DNA of 64,000 bases from Dichelobacter nodosus. GTDB lineage: Bacteria > Pseudomonadota > Gammaproteobacteria > Beggiatoales > Beggiatoaceae. Position numbers and translations under genes: made by a program. The notes below the pieces were generated by a model, which saw only the letters and a list, made by a program, of their open reading frames with translations, had not been told where the DNA came from and ran no database searches. The stretch is from NCBI GenBank assembly GCA_020720085.1, contig DYPE01000001.1, positions 21,231 to 85,230 on the forward strand. The letters are read 5' to 3'. Shown piece after piece: positions 1 through 8,671 of this stretch (the first letter of the stretch is position 1; the number at the start of each line of letters is the position of its first letter).

Positions 1-45
1 AATTTTCGGGCGAGGATGTGGTCATGGCGGCGAATTCAGCCCAAA

Positions 46-612
46 CTATGCGGGCAATTCCACCACGTCAATAGGCGCGCCGCAGTATATATTGTAGGTA
101 ATCGCCGATCCCAGGCATTTTTCCGCCATTTCGCGCGCGTCCATGTCCATGTCATACAGCACATGCAATGCGCCCAAAGCGTAGGCACTCCCTGAGCCAA
201 TGGCATGAAAATGATGAAATTCAGTGACATTCATGTTGCCAGAAACATGAAATATCTGGCCATTGGCAACAATCAAAAAAGCAGAGTCTAAATCGCCAAA
301 GGGCGTGTTATGGTCATCGCTTTGGTCGTTGACAAAGGAATAGCGCTGGTGCAAATCTTTCCACAATTGTATGAAAAATGAAAAAATAGCTTTTTTGCTA
401 TCCAATGAAATATTGGGATTTTCATTTTCATAGTGTTCCAAAATATCGCGGTACAAACCCCAACCCGTGGTGGCAATATAGGCATTGCCGAACTTCCGTA
501 GCTTAGATTCCAAAATGTTGCCGCGTGCTGGCGTGCTGGAACCAAAATTATGTTGGGAGTCCGCTGCTAGGATAATTTGGCGGTTTTTTTTCAGCGCGAG
601 AGCGACAGACAT
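46..612 (-). CDS. HslV-like Ntn-hydrolase (proteasome-type peptidase), solitary
   Basis: A 188-residue protein with the HslV/proteasome-beta fold signature. After the initiator Met the chain starts Ser-Val-Ala. The motif AADSQ puts Asp18 at position 17 of the mature chain, the place of the conserved Asp17 of proteasomal subunits. Lys37 fits the catalytic Lys33 region, and AIGSG followed by a MAEKCL helix near the C-terminus matches the HslV core. In this family the N-terminal Thr or Ser exposed by Met removal is the nucleophile, so Ser2 would serve here, as in the serine-type HslV (CodW) of Bacillus. No hslU ATPase lies beside it; glgA follows 53 bp downstream of the upstream boundary. An AGGAA site precedes the ATG. 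It differs from canonical HslV by a longer loop around residues 60-105. I infer a stand-alone HslV/Anbu-like peptidase; its substrate and partner are unknown. Confidence 0.75.
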   Translation of the reverse strand: MSVALALKKNRQIILAADSQHNFGSSTPARGNILESKLRKFGNAYIATTGWGLYRDILEHYENENPNISLDSKKAIFSFFIQLWKDLHQRYSFVNDQSDDHNTPFGDLDSAFLIVANGQIFHVSGNMNVTEFHHFHAIGSGSAYALGALHVLYDMDMDAREMAEKCLGSAITYNIYCGAPIDVVELPA

Positions 613-665
613 ATAAAATTCCTAATAAGTTGATATACAAAAAATATACGCTTAGGATGTACGGG

Positions 666-2144
666 TTAGCGCGGTTGCAGCACCCGCTGATACACCTCTA
701 CATACTGGCGGGCGCTGTTGTGCCAGCTAATATCACGCTTCATGCCAGTGCGTTGAATTTGTTGCCAGGTGGCTTTGTCGCGGTATACCAGCATGGCGCG
801 TTGCAAACAGCCCAGCAATTCTTCTGGATTTTCGCGCTCAAATACAAAGCCAGTGGCTGTGCCGTTGTCGAGCGTAGCGGGCGTGGTGTCGGTGATGGAG
901 TCCGCTAAGCCGCCTGTGTAGCGCACTACCGGCACGGTGCCGTAGCGCAAGCTGTACAATTGGTTTAAGCCGCAAGGTTCAAAACGCGATGGCATGAGAA
1001 AAATGTCGCAGCCACCTTCGATTTGATGCGATAGGCTTTCATCATAGCCCACAGTGACGCTGACTTCGCCAGGAAAGGCGCGTGCGGCTTGTTCTAAGCG
1101 CATTTCCAATTGCCGGTCACCGGCGCCCAGAATCACCAATTGCGCACCTTCGTACAGTAAATCTTCAACAATCGCCAGCGCGAGATCAATGCCTTTTTGG
1201 TGGGTGAGTCTGGAAATCATGCCAATGAGTGGGCGGTCGCGCTGGTCGGAAATTAAATGCAAGCGTTTTTTCAACGCGGCTTTCACCGCGTGTTTGCCCT
1301 TCAACTGCTGGGCGTTGTAATGCGATTCCAGCCAAACGTCGGTGGCTGGATTCCATTCGTTTGTGTCAATGCCATTCAAAATACCGGTTAAGTCGGCACG
1401 GCGGTGCGCGACTAAGCCGTCTAAGCCATAGCCATATTCCGGCGTTTGAATTTCTTCGGCATAAGTGGGACTGACCGTGGTAATGTGATCCGCGTAAATC
1501 AAGCCGGATTTGAGGTAGGAAACCCAGCCGTTGTATTCCAGGCCATGAATGGAAAAGCTTTCGCGCGGCAGTGCGGCCTTGGTTAAAATATCCGGCTGAA
1601 ATAAGCCTTGATACGCCATGTTGTGAATGCTCATCACGCTTTTGGGATAAGGTTGCCACCAGGCGAATTTTAAATACGCTGGCGTTAGTCCTGTGGGCCA
1701 GTCGTTGCAATGAATAATGGCGGGTCCCCAACCCAGGCGGGTGGCTACTTCGGGATGGCCCATCAATGCTGCGGCTTTGGATAACGCGGCAAAGCGCAAT
1801 GCATTGTCTTCCCAATCTTTACCCGCACGGTTGTTGTATGGGCCACCATCGCGATGGTACAAAGCGGCGCAGTCGAGCAGATAAATCGGCGTGTCGCCAT
1901 CCGGCATAATCGCACGTAGCAGGGTGCAACGTTGCACGCCAGGCAGCAAATCCAGTTTTACGCCAGTGTCTTGAATATTTTTCAGCACTTCCATGGCCAT
2001 GGGATAGGCGGGCAGCAATAGCCGCATATCCACGCCCAGCTTGCGCGCCGCTGCGGGCAGTGCACCGCTGACATCGCCCAATCCGCCGACCTTAATCAGG
2101 GGATAGGCTTCCGGGGTAACGAATAATACGCTGAGTTCAGGCAT
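666..2144 (-). CDS. glgA: Glycogen synthase, ADP-glucose type
   Basis: A 492-residue GT5-family glycosyltransferase that transfers glucose from ADP-glucose to the growing alpha-1,4-glucan in the cytoplasm. The N-terminal KVGGLGDV motif (Lys18 on) binds the ADP moiety. The C-terminal GT-B half carries the PSRFEPCGLNQLYSL stretch with the EX7E-type catalytic and nucleotide-binding residues. Length is close to E. coli GlgA (477). It starts 3 bp after the tatC stop, with an AAGGAA site overlapping the tatC end, so it may be co-transcribed with hisE-tatABC. No glgB, glgC or glgP is visible nearby. Glycogen storage fits the other sugar genes in the window (phosphomutase, sucrose synthase). Confidence 0.93.
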   Translation of the reverse strand: MPELSVLFVTPEAYPLIKVGGLGDVSGALPAAARKLGVDMRLLLPAYPMAMEVLKNIQDTGVKLDLLPGVQRCTLLRAIMPDGDTPIYLLDCAALYHRDGGPYNNRAGKDWEDNALRFAALSKAAALMGHPEVATRLGWGPAIIHCNDWPTGLTPAYLKFAWWQPYPKSVMSIHNMAYQGLFQPDILTKAALPRESFSIHGLEYNGWVSYLKSGLIYADHITTVSPTYAEEIQTPEYGYGLDGLVAHRRADLTGILNGIDTNEWNPATDVWLESHYNAQQLKGKHAVKAALKKRLHLISDQRDRPLIGMISRLTHQKGIDLALAIVEDLLYEGAQLVILGAGDRQLEMRLEQAARAFPGEVSVTVGYDESLSHQIEGGCDIFLMPSRFEPCGLNQLYSLRYGTVPVVRYTGGLADSITDTTPATLDNGTATGFVFERENPEELLGCLQRAMLVYRDKATWQQIQRTGMKRDISWHNSARQYVEVYQRVLQPR

Positions 2145-2147
2145 ATT

Positions 2148-3059
2148 TTATTCCTTAAGTGGCGCTGGCGGAGTAGAAGTAGCACTGGGTATGCCACCGT
2201 CCGAATTCATGATTTCATCCATTTCTTCTGCGCTCAAAGGCCGGTAGCGGTTGATGTCAAAACCGGGCGATGGTTCGGTGGCTGGCGGTGCAGCTTGACT
2301 TTCGCGTTGCAAAAAGCCCGCGAGATATAAACCCAATTCAAACAACAGCCACATGGGCACAGCCAACAAAGTTTGTGAGAACACATCTGGCGGCGTGAGC
2401 AACATGCCGACCACAAACGCGCCTACGATTACATAAGCACGCAGTTGGGCCAGCGCAGCGGCGGTAGTAATGCCGCTGAGAATCAATAACACCGTGGCTA
2501 CAGGCACTTCAAAGGCCACGCCAAAGGCGAAGAACATTTTTAGGACAAAATCCAAATAGCGGTTAATGTCAGTGGCCATGGCCACACCTTCAGGCAACAC
2601 GCTGACAAAAAAGCCAAAAACCAGTGGAAATACCATGAAATAGGCGAACGCCATGCCTACGTAAAACAGCACAATGCTGGAAATCAGCAAGGGGATGGCC
2701 AGCCGCTTTTCATGGCGATACAGGCCAGGTGCAACGAAGGCCCACAGTTGGTACAGCAATATCGGTATTGCCACGAACACGGCCAAAACCAGGGTTAGCT
2801 TCATGGGGGTGATAAATGGCGATGCCGGATCAATGGCCACCATTTGCGATCCTGCGGGCAAAAATCGCAGCAAGGGTTGCGCCACAAAGGTAAATAAATG
2901 GTTGGAAAAGGGAAATAACACAAGAAACCCGATCAGTATACTCAGCACGCTGTACAGCAAGCGGGTGCGCAGCTCAATCAGGTGATCCAGCAAAGACATT
3001 TCTCGTGGAGGAGATGGGGGTTCCAGCGCAGAGTTGCCTGGCGAACTGCGTGTGGACAT
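2148..3059 (-). CDS. tatC: Sec-independent protein translocase subunit TatC
   Basis: A 303-residue inner-membrane protein, the receptor subunit of the twin-arginine translocase that exports folded, often cofactor-containing proteins. The N-terminal SLLDHLIELRTRLLYS segment is the conserved TatC cytoplasmic start. About six hydrophobic helices follow, with conserved blocks FVAPGLYRHEKR and the FGVAFEVPV helix. Both tails are longer than in E. coli TatC (258 aa): a Pro-rich N-terminus of about 20 residues and a C-terminal extension of about 60 residues rich in Pro, Glu and Met. It starts 2 bp after the tatB stop in the order tatA-tatB-tatC. Confidence 0.95.
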   Translation of the reverse strand: MSTRSSPGNSALEPPSPPREMSLLDHLIELRTRLLYSVLSILIGFLVLFPFSNHLFTFVAQPLLRFLPAGSQMVAIDPASPFITPMKLTLVLAVFVAIPILLYQLWAFVAPGLYRHEKRLAIPLLISSIVLFYVGMAFAYFMVFPLVFGFFVSVLPEGVAMATDINRYLDFVLKMFFAFGVAFEVPVATVLLILSGITTAAALAQLRAYVIVGAFVVGMLLTPPDVFSQTLLAVPMWLLFELGLYLAGFLQRESQAAPPATEPSPGFDINRYRPLSAEEMDEIMNSDGGIPSATSTPPAPLKE

Positions 3060-3061
3060 GG

Positions 3062-3346
3062 CTAGCCTTTAGGCGCGCTGCTGGCGGTGGCGTCCGTGGT
3101 ATTGGCAGGGCGCGTTTCTTCGATCAGGGTGTACGGGTTGTATTGCTCGCCTTGCTTCATCATGGTTTGCAGTTCCTGCAAACGCAGTTCACGATCAATT
3201 TCGGATTGTACATTGTGCAAATAAATACGCGCCTTGCCTGTCCACCGCCCCAAGGTGCGAGCGATGCCAGGCAGCTTATCCGGGCCAATCACCAGTAGCG
3301 CGACCACCATCACCACTACCAATTCGCCAAAGCCAATATTGCCCAT
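3062..3346 (-). CDS. tatB: Sec-independent protein translocase subunit TatB
   Basis: The ATG at 3346 is chosen because MGNIGFGELVVVMVVALLVI is the standard TatB start; the frame stays open 17 codons upstream but would overlap tatA. The product has 94 residues: one short N-terminal membrane helix, the GPDKLPGIARTLGRW hinge and amphipathic helix, and a charged tail. TatB joins TatC to bind twin-arginine signal peptides. It is shorter than E. coli TatB (171 aa), which is common outside the enterics. It lies between tatA (10 bp upstream) and tatC (2 bp downstream), so the three are one transcript. Confidence 0.9.
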   Translation of the reverse strand: MGNIGFGELVVVMVVALLVIGPDKLPGIARTLGRWTGKARIYLHNVQSEIDRELRLQELQTMMKQGEQYNPYTLIEETRPANTTDATASSAPKG

Positions 3347-3356
3347 GGCAAGCGGC

Positions 3357-3611
3357 CTAGGAAGGCGTATGATGGGTTTGTTTGTGCGTGACTTCACCGT
3401 TCACGGTCTGTCCGCTCTCGGTTTTGGGGGCAATCCGGTCGGCGGGTTTTGCGCCTTCCTCATCTTCTGCGTCGCGCATGGAAGAACGGAACCCTTTGAT
3501 GGCTGAACCTAAATCACTGCCAATATTCTGCAACCGTTTGGTGCCGAACAATAGCATGACTATCACCAGAATAATTAATAATTGCCAAATGCTAATTCCG
3601 CCTAAACCCAT
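3357..3611 (-). CDS. tatA: Sec-independent protein translocase subunit TatA
   Basis: An 84-residue protein beginning [18 protein letters not shown], the typical TatA N-terminal helix, followed by [20 protein letters not shown], the hinge and amphipathic helix with the conserved Phe-Gly. A charged, disordered tail follows. TatA oligomerises to form the export passage once TatBC has bound a substrate. It lies 6 bp downstream of hisE, the hisE-tatABC order common in beta- and gammaproteobacteria. Confidence 0.94.
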   Translation of the reverse strand: MGLGGISIWQLLIILVIVMLLFGTKRLQNIGSDLGSAIKGFRSSMRDAEDEEGAKPADRIAPKTESGQTVNGEVTHKQTHHTPS

Positions 3612-3617
3612 AATTTT

Positions 3618-4016
3618 TTACTCCTTCGGCCCGGAACGCGGGCGTAGCGTGGTGTCTGTGTACGCCTGCGTTCCAGGCTTGGTGTGCTCTGCGCGTGCGG
3701 CTTTTTCCGCCAGCCCGGATAGACCATGTCGGCGCTGCAACTCGGCCAGGACATCTTCAGGGCCAAGGTTATGGTGCGCGAGCATTACCAGTGTATGAAA
3801 CCACAAATCAGCAGTTTCGTAAATGATCGGCGCGTGTGCGCCATTTTTAGCCGCGATAATGGTTTCCGCTGCTTCCTCGCCCAATTTTTTCAAGATATGA
3901 TCCAAGCCTTTGGCATACAGGCCAGCCACATAGGAATGGTTGGGATCGGCTTGTTTGCGGCTTTCCAACACTGCGGCGAGTTCTGTGAGAATGTGTTGCA
4001 TGTTTTGGATAACCAT
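3618..4016 (-). CDS. hisE: Phosphoribosyl-ATP pyrophosphohydrolase
   Basis: A 132-residue MazG-like all-alpha pyrophosphatase for the second step of histidine synthesis (PR-ATP to PR-AMP plus PPi). Motifs include [10 protein letters not shown], the metal-binding [15 protein letters not shown] (the EEAxE signature) and [13 protein letters not shown]. The family normally ends soon after the EKAAR helix. Here about 21 extra residues ([20 protein letters not shown] and a last Glu) are encoded by two copies of a dispersed 15-bp palindrome, so the tail looks repeat-derived. Two Met codons (4016 and 4001) could start it; neither has a strong ribosome site. hisD is elsewhere in the window, so the his genes are scattered. 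Confidence 0.92.
   Translation of the reverse strand: MVIQNMQHILTELAAVLESRKQADPNHSYVAGLYAKGLDHILKKLGEEAAETIIAAKNGAHAPIIYETADLWFHTLVMLAHHNLGPEDVLAELQRRHGLSGLAEKAARAEHTKPGTQAYTDTTLRPRSGPKE
3629..3678. repeat. Inverted pair of 15-bp mini-palindromes
   Basis: Positions 3629-3643 (GCCCGGAACGCGGGC) and 3664-3678 (GCCTGCGTTCCAGGC) are two units of a dispersed palindrome (5-bp stem, 5-nt loop) in opposite orientation. With their flanks (GTA and TAC) they can pair over about 18 bp with two mismatches, like a small BIME. They lie inside the 3' end of hisE. Other copies are at 15490-15504, 19289-19303 and 19307-19321. Confidence 0.75.
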
Positions 4017-4097
4017 TTAAAAAAAATTAAAAACCCAAAATCGCTGGCATGAAAACCTGTGCGCGTTCGCCTGGCTGGCGTTTACTGTGGCGGTGCA

Positions 4098-4112
4098 CTG
4101 AGCTTGTCGAAG
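4098..4112 (-). repeat. Dispersed CTTCGACARGCTCAG repeat, copy 1
   Basis: On the minus strand this reads CTTCGACAAGCTCAG. It lies in the leader between a TATAAT-like box (minus strand, 4119-4124) and hisE. Near-identical units are at 23628-23649 and 48569-48590. Such units are scattered through many proteobacterial genomes, where their translation gives the recurrent CAEPVEA peptide. Confidence 0.7.
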
Positions 4113-4167
4113 TGGAGAATTATAAGGCGATTTCTATTAAAAAGAGAATACCCATAGCGCGCCGCGC

Positions 4168-4196
4168 TTTTCAGGCAGCGCGTGGGTTACTATAAT
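4168..4196 (+). promoter_or_regulatory. Putative sigma-70 promoter of the kdsC-lpt-rpoN operon
   Basis: A perfect TATAAT at 4191-4196 is preceded, with 17-bp spacing, by TTTTCA (4168-4173; 4 of 6 matches to TTGACA). Transcription would begin near 4203, giving a leader of about 105 nt before kdsC. No other good -10 box lies closer to kdsC. The rest of the 292-bp gap from 4017 to 4308 holds only the repeat at 4098-4112 and a likely divergent promoter for hisE. Confidence 0.5.
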
Positions 4197-4308
4197 TTGC
4201 ACTGGGCCGTGCCAGATGTATCTAAGCTAACTGGCATAAAAACAAAGCACAATCCTATTCCGGTCTGAATCTAGGCCAGGCAAGCGCAATCAAACATAAG
4301 GAACACGA

Positions 4309-4872
4309 ATGAACAACAACGTGGTTTCCGGCCAGCCCTGGCCGCCGACAGTACTGGAACGGGCCAGGCCCGTGAAAATGGTGATTTTCGACGTGGATGG
4401 CGTATTGACTGATGGCCGTTTGTTCGTGGATAACCGTGGCGATGAATACAAGGCGTTTTATTCCAAGGACGGGCTGGGCATGAAAATGCTGCAAGGCACA
4501 GGCGTGCACATCGGCATCATTACGGCGCGCACTTCAGAGGTGGTTCAGCACCGCATGGCCTCCTTGGGCATTGTTCATGTCTACCAGGGGCAACTGGAAA
4601 AATTGGCGGCTTACGAAAAAATATTGGCTGAATTGCAGCTTACGCCAGAACAAACCGCGTATGTAGGGGATGATTTAGTCGATTTGCCCGTAATGCAAAA
4701 AGTAGGTTTGGCCATTGCCGTGGCTGATGCTGAACCGTGGGTAATGCAATATGCTCATTGGATTACCTCGCGCGCTGGCGGCCTGGGCGCAGCGCGCGAT
4801 GTGTGTGAGTTACTGATGCATGCGCAAGGCACCTGGGCCGTGGCTGCCCGCCGCTTTGGCGTGCTATCGTGA
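4309..4872 (+). CDS. kdsC: 3-deoxy-D-manno-octulosonate 8-phosphate phosphatase
   Basis: A 187-residue HAD-superfamily phosphatase (C0 type, no cap domain) that releases Kdo from Kdo-8-phosphate in LPS inner-core synthesis. The DxD catalytic motif is in VIFDVDGVLTDG (Asp28 nucleophile, Asp30). ITARTS is motif II. The conserved Lys lies in EKLAAYEKI, and YVGDDLVDLPVM is motif IV that binds Mg2+. It heads an operon: its TGA overlaps the GTG start of lptC. kdsD, often just upstream in this cluster, is absent; kdsB is at 58640-59413. Confidence 0.95.
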   Translation: MNNNVVSGQPWPPTVLERARPVKMVIFDVDGVLTDGRLFVDNRGDEYKAFYSKDGLGMKMLQGTGVHIGIITARTSEVVQHRMASLGIVHVYQGQLEKLAAYEKILAELQLTPEQTAYVGDDLVDLPVMQKVGLAIAVADAEPWVMQYAHWITSRAGGLGAARDVCELLMHAQGTWAVAARRFGVLS

Positions 4873-5444
4873 ACATTTGGGCGGCATTGCTGTTGCTGGT
4901 CGCGTTGCTCACCGCGTGGTTGTCGCGCACGTGGGAGCCGCGCGTGGACACGCCGCCGGAGAATGCCGCCGAGGCGGCGGATTTGGTGGTGCAGGGATTT
5001 CGCGCGCAAACCTACGCGCCCAGCGGCGAGCCGTTACGCCGCTTGGAAGCCGTGCAGTTGACGCATTTCCCACGTGGCGTCACCGAAATGGCAGCGCCCA
5101 ATTTGATTTTGCTGCAAAATAGCCTGCCGCATTGGCAAGTGCGTGCGGATCGCGCCACGCTGGACGCAGATGGCAATCACGCCTGGCTGCTTGGGGATGC
5201 GCGCTTGGATCAGTATAATACCCAACACACGGTGACAGTGCGGGTGGATAGCCGTGATGTGCACGTATTTTTTAACGAATCGCGCGCACAAACCGAAGCA
5301 GAGGTAACGATTACCCATTATCCCCGCACGTTGGGCGCGCCTGCTGGCGTTACCCGCGCCAAGGGCATGAACGCCCACCTGGCGCGCCAGCAAGTGGAAT
5401 TGTTGTCCCAGGTGCATGGCCTCTACCAAACGGAACCCGAATGA
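4869..5444 (+). CDS. lptC: LPS export protein LptC
   Basis: A 191-residue bitopic inner-membrane protein. An N-terminal anchor (about residues 3-17) is followed by a periplasmic beta-jellyroll of the OstA/LptC type, with blocks such as TEMAAPNLILLQ and DNHAWLLGDARLDQY-like strands. LptC passes LPS from the LptB2FG transporter to LptA. Sequence conservation in this family is low; the assignment rests on size, topology and position between kdsC and lptA. GTG start overlapping the kdsC stop (GTGA); its own stop overlaps the lptA ATG. Confidence 0.9.
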   Translation: MNIWAALLLLVALLTAWLSRTWEPRVDTPPENAAEAADLVVQGFRAQTYAPSGEPLRRLEAVQLTHFPRGVTEMAAPNLILLQNSLPHWQVRADRATLDADGNHAWLLGDARLDQYNTQHTVTVRVDSRDVHVFFNESRAQTEAEVTITHYPRTLGAPAGVTRAKGMNAHLARQQVELLSQVHGLYQTEPE

Positions 5445-5971
5445 ATTTACACATTGTTTTTGCCTTGCTGCTTGCCCTGCTTGCCCAGGCAGCCTTTGCC
5501 TTGTCATCTGACAAAGAGCAACCTATTGAAGTGCTTGCACAAAAAGCCATGATTGATGACGCCAAGGGGGTGACCACCTACCAAGGCAATGTGACCATCA
5601 CCCAGGGCAGCACCAAAATTATGGCAGACACAGTAACCCTGGAATACGATACGGATCACAATGTCAAAACCATCCACGCCCAGGGCAATCCCGCCCGTTT
5701 CCAACGCCGCCCGGATCACCGCGAGGAAGACATTGTGGCGCAAGGCGGACGTATGGAATATTTCGTCCAGACGGATGTGATACACTTATATGAAAATGCT
5801 CGCATTCAACAAGGCAAAGACACGTTTACCGGCGCGAAAATCACTTACGACGTAAAAAAAGACTTCATCACGGCAGACGGCCAAGTGTCAGTGACCATCC
5901 ATCCCAAGGCGCAATCGGCCAAACCCGCTGACAAGCCGCGCACCGAAAAAACACAAAGCGAGACACCGTGA
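5441..5971 (+). CDS. lptA: Periplasmic LPS-binding bridge protein LptA
   Basis: A 176-residue secreted protein. The first 20 residues are a Sec signal peptide ending near [13 protein letters not shown]. The OstA domain follows: [20 protein letters not shown], then [15 protein letters not shown] and [17 protein letters not shown]. LptA monomers form the periplasmic bridge between LptC and LptD. The tail is Lys/Thr rich and disordered. ATGA overlap with lptC and GTGA overlap with lptB indicate translational coupling. Confidence 0.94.
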   Translation: MNLHIVFALLLALLAQAAFALSSDKEQPIEVLAQKAMIDDAKGVTTYQGNVTITQGSTKIMADTVTLEYDTDHNVKTIHAQGNPARFQRRPDHREEDIVAQGGRMEYFVQTDVIHLYENARIQQGKDTFTGAKITYDVKKDFITADGQVSVTIHPKAQSAKPADKPRTEKTQSETP

Positions 5972-6693
5972 GCGTGTTGGAAGCGCAAGGGCTGGTTAAA
6001 CAATACCAAGCCAGGCGAGTGGTGAATGACATGCATCTAAGCGTGCGCAGCGGCGAAGTGGTTGGCCTGCTTGGGCCAAATGGCGCGGGCAAAACCACCA
6101 GTTTTTACATGGTGGTGGGTTTAATCGCCCCAGATCATGGACGAATTTACTTAGATGGCGAGGACATTACCCAACTCCCCATGGACAAGCGCGCGCGCCG
6201 GGGCATTGGTTATTTGCCACAAGAACCGTCAGTGTTCCGGCGCATGTCCGTGCAAAACAACATTAAAGCCGTACTGGAAACCCGCAAGGGCTTAACCCGT
6301 GCGCAACGCCTCGCCAAGTTGGAGCGTTTGCTGGATGATTTGAATTTGCACCATGTACGCGCCACATTAGGCTTAAGCCTATCCGGTGGCGAACGACGGC
6401 GGGTAGAAATTGCCAGAGCGCTGGCCATGGAGCCAAGGTTTATTTTGCTGGACGAGCCATTTGCGGGCATTGACCCAATTTCCGTGGTGGATATTCAGAC
6501 CATCATTAACCATCTTAAAAGTCTAGACATTGGCGTACTGATTACTGACCATAATGTCCGTGAAACCTTGGGCATTTGTGACCGCGCCTCGATTGTCAAT
6601 GAAGGTGCCATCATGGCGGAAGGCACGCCCGCTGCGGTGTTGGGCGACCATAAAGTGCGCGATGTGTATTTAGGCCACCATTTCCATCTCTGA
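5968..6693 (+). CDS. lptB: LPS export ABC transporter ATPase LptB
   Basis: A 241-residue cytoplasmic ABC ATPase that powers extraction of LPS from the inner membrane with LptFG. Walker A is GPNGAGKT (36-43), the Q-loop is in [15 protein letters not shown], the signature is LSGGERRR, Walker B is [13 protein letters not shown], and the H-loop is [11 protein letters not shown]. The [17 protein letters not shown] and DHNVRETL blocks are diagnostic of LptB. GTG start overlapping lptA. lptF and lptG are not in the window. Confidence 0.96.
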   Translation: MSVLEAQGLVKQYQARRVVNDMHLSVRSGEVVGLLGPNGAGKTTSFYMVVGLIAPDHGRIYLDGEDITQLPMDKRARRGIGYLPQEPSVFRRMSVQNNIKAVLETRKGLTRAQRLAKLERLLDDLNLHHVRATLGLSLSGGERRRVEIARALAMEPRFILLDEPFAGIDPISVVDIQTIINHLKSLDIGVLITDHNVRETLGICDRASIVNEGAIMAEGTPAAVLGDHKVRDVYLGHHFHL

Positions 6694-6726
6694 TAAGCTG
6701 CCAGTCATTCTCCAGAAATACGAAAA

Positions 6727-8202
6727 ATGAAACAAAGCCTGCAATTACGCCTGGGACAACAGCTTACTATGACGCCGCAACTGCAACAGGCGATACGCCT
6801 ATTGCAGTTGTCCACGTTGGATTTGCAATTGGAAATTCAACAAGCGCTGGACACCAACATGATGTTGGAAGCAGCCGAGGAATGGGAAGCCGACGACAAC
6901 GACGCCAATAGCGATCCCGCTGAGCCAGAAAACACTGGAGAAGAAAGCGAGGAAGCGCCAACAGAAGAACTGACGTTGGAGCAAAATGACACTTTGCCCG
7001 ACGAACTGCCGGTAGACAGTGACTGGGAGGATACCTACGATACCTCGTCTTACGCCGAACCCAGCGGAGACGGTAGTGGCAAGGATTTTTTGCTGCAAGG
7101 CAGCACCAGCGAAAACCTTCATGATTTGCTGCTGTGGCAACTCGAACTCACCACGTTTTCCCCGACAGATCAAGTCATTGCCCGCGCCATTATTGAATCT
7201 ATCAACGAAGAAGGCTATTTGCTTGACAGCCTGGAAGAAATCCGTGCGGCCTTGCACCACGAACTCAACCCATTACCAGATATAGAAGAAATGCTCGCCG
7301 TGCTCCACCGCGTGCAGCACTTTGATCCGCCCGGAGTTGCCGCGCGTAATCTGCAAGAATGCCTGCTCATTCAACTGAACCAACTGCCGCCCAGCACACC
7401 CTGGCGCACCGAAGCCCAACAATTGGTGTGCGAACAGTTGGAAGTATTGGCTGCCAAGGACTATACTCAACTTACCAAAAAGCTAAAAATTACCCGCGAG
7501 GAGTTGCAAGAAATCATCGCCTTAATTCAAAACCTGTCTCCACGCCCTGGCGTGACGCTGGAACGCGATGAAACCCGTTATATTGCCCCGGATGTATTTG
7601 TAAAAAAAATAAAGAACCGCTGGAGAGTGGAGTTGAATAACGACATCACACCCCGTTTGCGCATTAATACGGAATATGTCCGAATGATTCCCCAAGTGCG
7701 CTCGCGCACAGATGCCGACACGCTGAAAACCCATTTGCAAGAAGCGCGCTGGTTTATCAAAAGCTTGCAAAGCCGCCACGAAACTTTGCTGAAAGTCACG
7801 CAGTGCATTGTGGACAAACAAAGCGCATTTCTCGATTATGGCGACGAGGCAATGAAGCCATTGATTTTGCATGATATTTCATCCGAACTGAACATGCACG
7901 AATCTACCATTTCCCGGGTCACTACGCAAAAATACATCCACACCCCACGCGGCATTTATGAATTAAAATATTTCTTTTCCAGCCACGTCAACACCGATGG
8001 CGGGGGGGAATGCTCATCCACTGCAATTCGCGCGTTGATTAAAAAACTCGTAGCAGGGGAAAACGCCACAAAACCGCTTAGCGACAACCGGATCGCCAAA
8101 GAGCTTTCTGTGCAAGGCATCCGCATTGCCCGGCGGACTGTCGCAAAATACCGGGAATCAATGATGATTCCTCCATCCAACGAAAGAAAGGGCCTAGTGT
8201 AG
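6727..8202 (+). CDS. rpoN: RNA polymerase sigma-54 factor
   Basis: A 491-residue sigma-54. Region I is the Gln/Leu-rich N-terminus (LGQQLTMTPQLQQAIRLLQL) that contacts enhancer-binding activators. Region II is strongly acidic (about residues 50-115). The core-binding domain follows, then a helix-turn-helix around HESTISRVTTQKYI. The RpoN box ARRTVAKYRE near the C-terminus reads the -24 element. It lies 33 bp after lptB and 25 bp before hpf, the standard lptB-rpoN-hpf order. It would control nitrogen, pilus or chemotaxis genes; I saw no convincing -24/-12 promoter in the window. Confidence 0.97.
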   Translation: MKQSLQLRLGQQLTMTPQLQQAIRLLQLSTLDLQLEIQQALDTNMMLEAAEEWEADDNDANSDPAEPENTGEESEEAPTEELTLEQNDTLPDELPVDSDWEDTYDTSSYAEPSGDGSGKDFLLQGSTSENLHDLLLWQLELTTFSPTDQVIARAIIESINEEGYLLDSLEEIRAALHHELNPLPDIEEMLAVLHRVQHFDPPGVAARNLQECLLIQLNQLPPSTPWRTEAQQLVCEQLEVLAAKDYTQLTKKLKITREELQEIIALIQNLSPRPGVTLERDETRYIAPDVFVKKIKNRWRVELNNDITPRLRINTEYVRMIPQVRSRTDADTLKTHLQEARWFIKSLQSRHETLLKVTQCIVDKQSAFLDYGDEAMKPLILHDISSELNMHESTISRVTTQKYIHTPRGIYELKYFFSSHVNTDGGGECSSTAIRALIKKLVAGENATKPLSDNRIAKELSVQGIRIARRTVAKYRESMMIPPSNERKGLV

Positions 8203-8227
8203 GCGAATAACAAAAAGGGAGTTTACT

Positions 8228-8551
8228 ATGCAACTTAATCTGACCGGCCACCACATTGATGTTACTCCAGCGATGCGTTCGTATGTATCTGACAAGGTTG
8301 AACGGCTGGCACGCCATTTTGACCATGTGACCAACATTCACGTGGTGCTAAGCGTGGAAAAATTACGGCAAAAAGCGGAAGCCACCCTGCATGTCAATGG
8401 CGGCAATTTATTCGCCAATGCCGAGGACGAAGACATGTACGCGGCCATTGATGCGCTGGCAGACAAACTGGATCGGCAAATCAAGAAACACAAGGAAAAA
8501 GTCACAGATCATCACCGCGAACACGGTGGCATCAAAAACCAGTTTGAATAA
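8228..8551 (+). CDS. hpf: Ribosome hibernation promoting factor, short form
   Basis: A 107-residue HPF/RaiA-family protein (YhbH type) beginning MQLNLTGHHIDVTPAMRSYV, with the basic patch LDRQIKKHKEKVTDHHRE near the end. It binds the 30S decoding region in stationary phase and promotes 100S dimers. Only the N-terminal domain is present, as in E. coli Hpf (95 aa), not the long form. A clear AAGGGAG site precedes the ATG. It lies in the rpoN operon; the ptsN that usually follows is missing and hprK is next after 120 bp. Confidence 0.94.
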   Translation: MQLNLTGHHIDVTPAMRSYVSDKVERLARHFDHVTNIHVVLSVEKLRQKAEATLHVNGGNLFANAEDEDMYAAIDALADKLDRQIKKHKEKVTDHHREHGGIKNQFE

Positions 8552-8671
8552 AGCGTTGGCTGGAAAAGCACATACAGGGTATTTGACATAGAGTGCCAAA
8601 TATCCTGGGCAGCGAATTTCCCAATTCGCTGCCAGCACGCCGCTCTTTTCAACAACCGCCGCACAAACACC

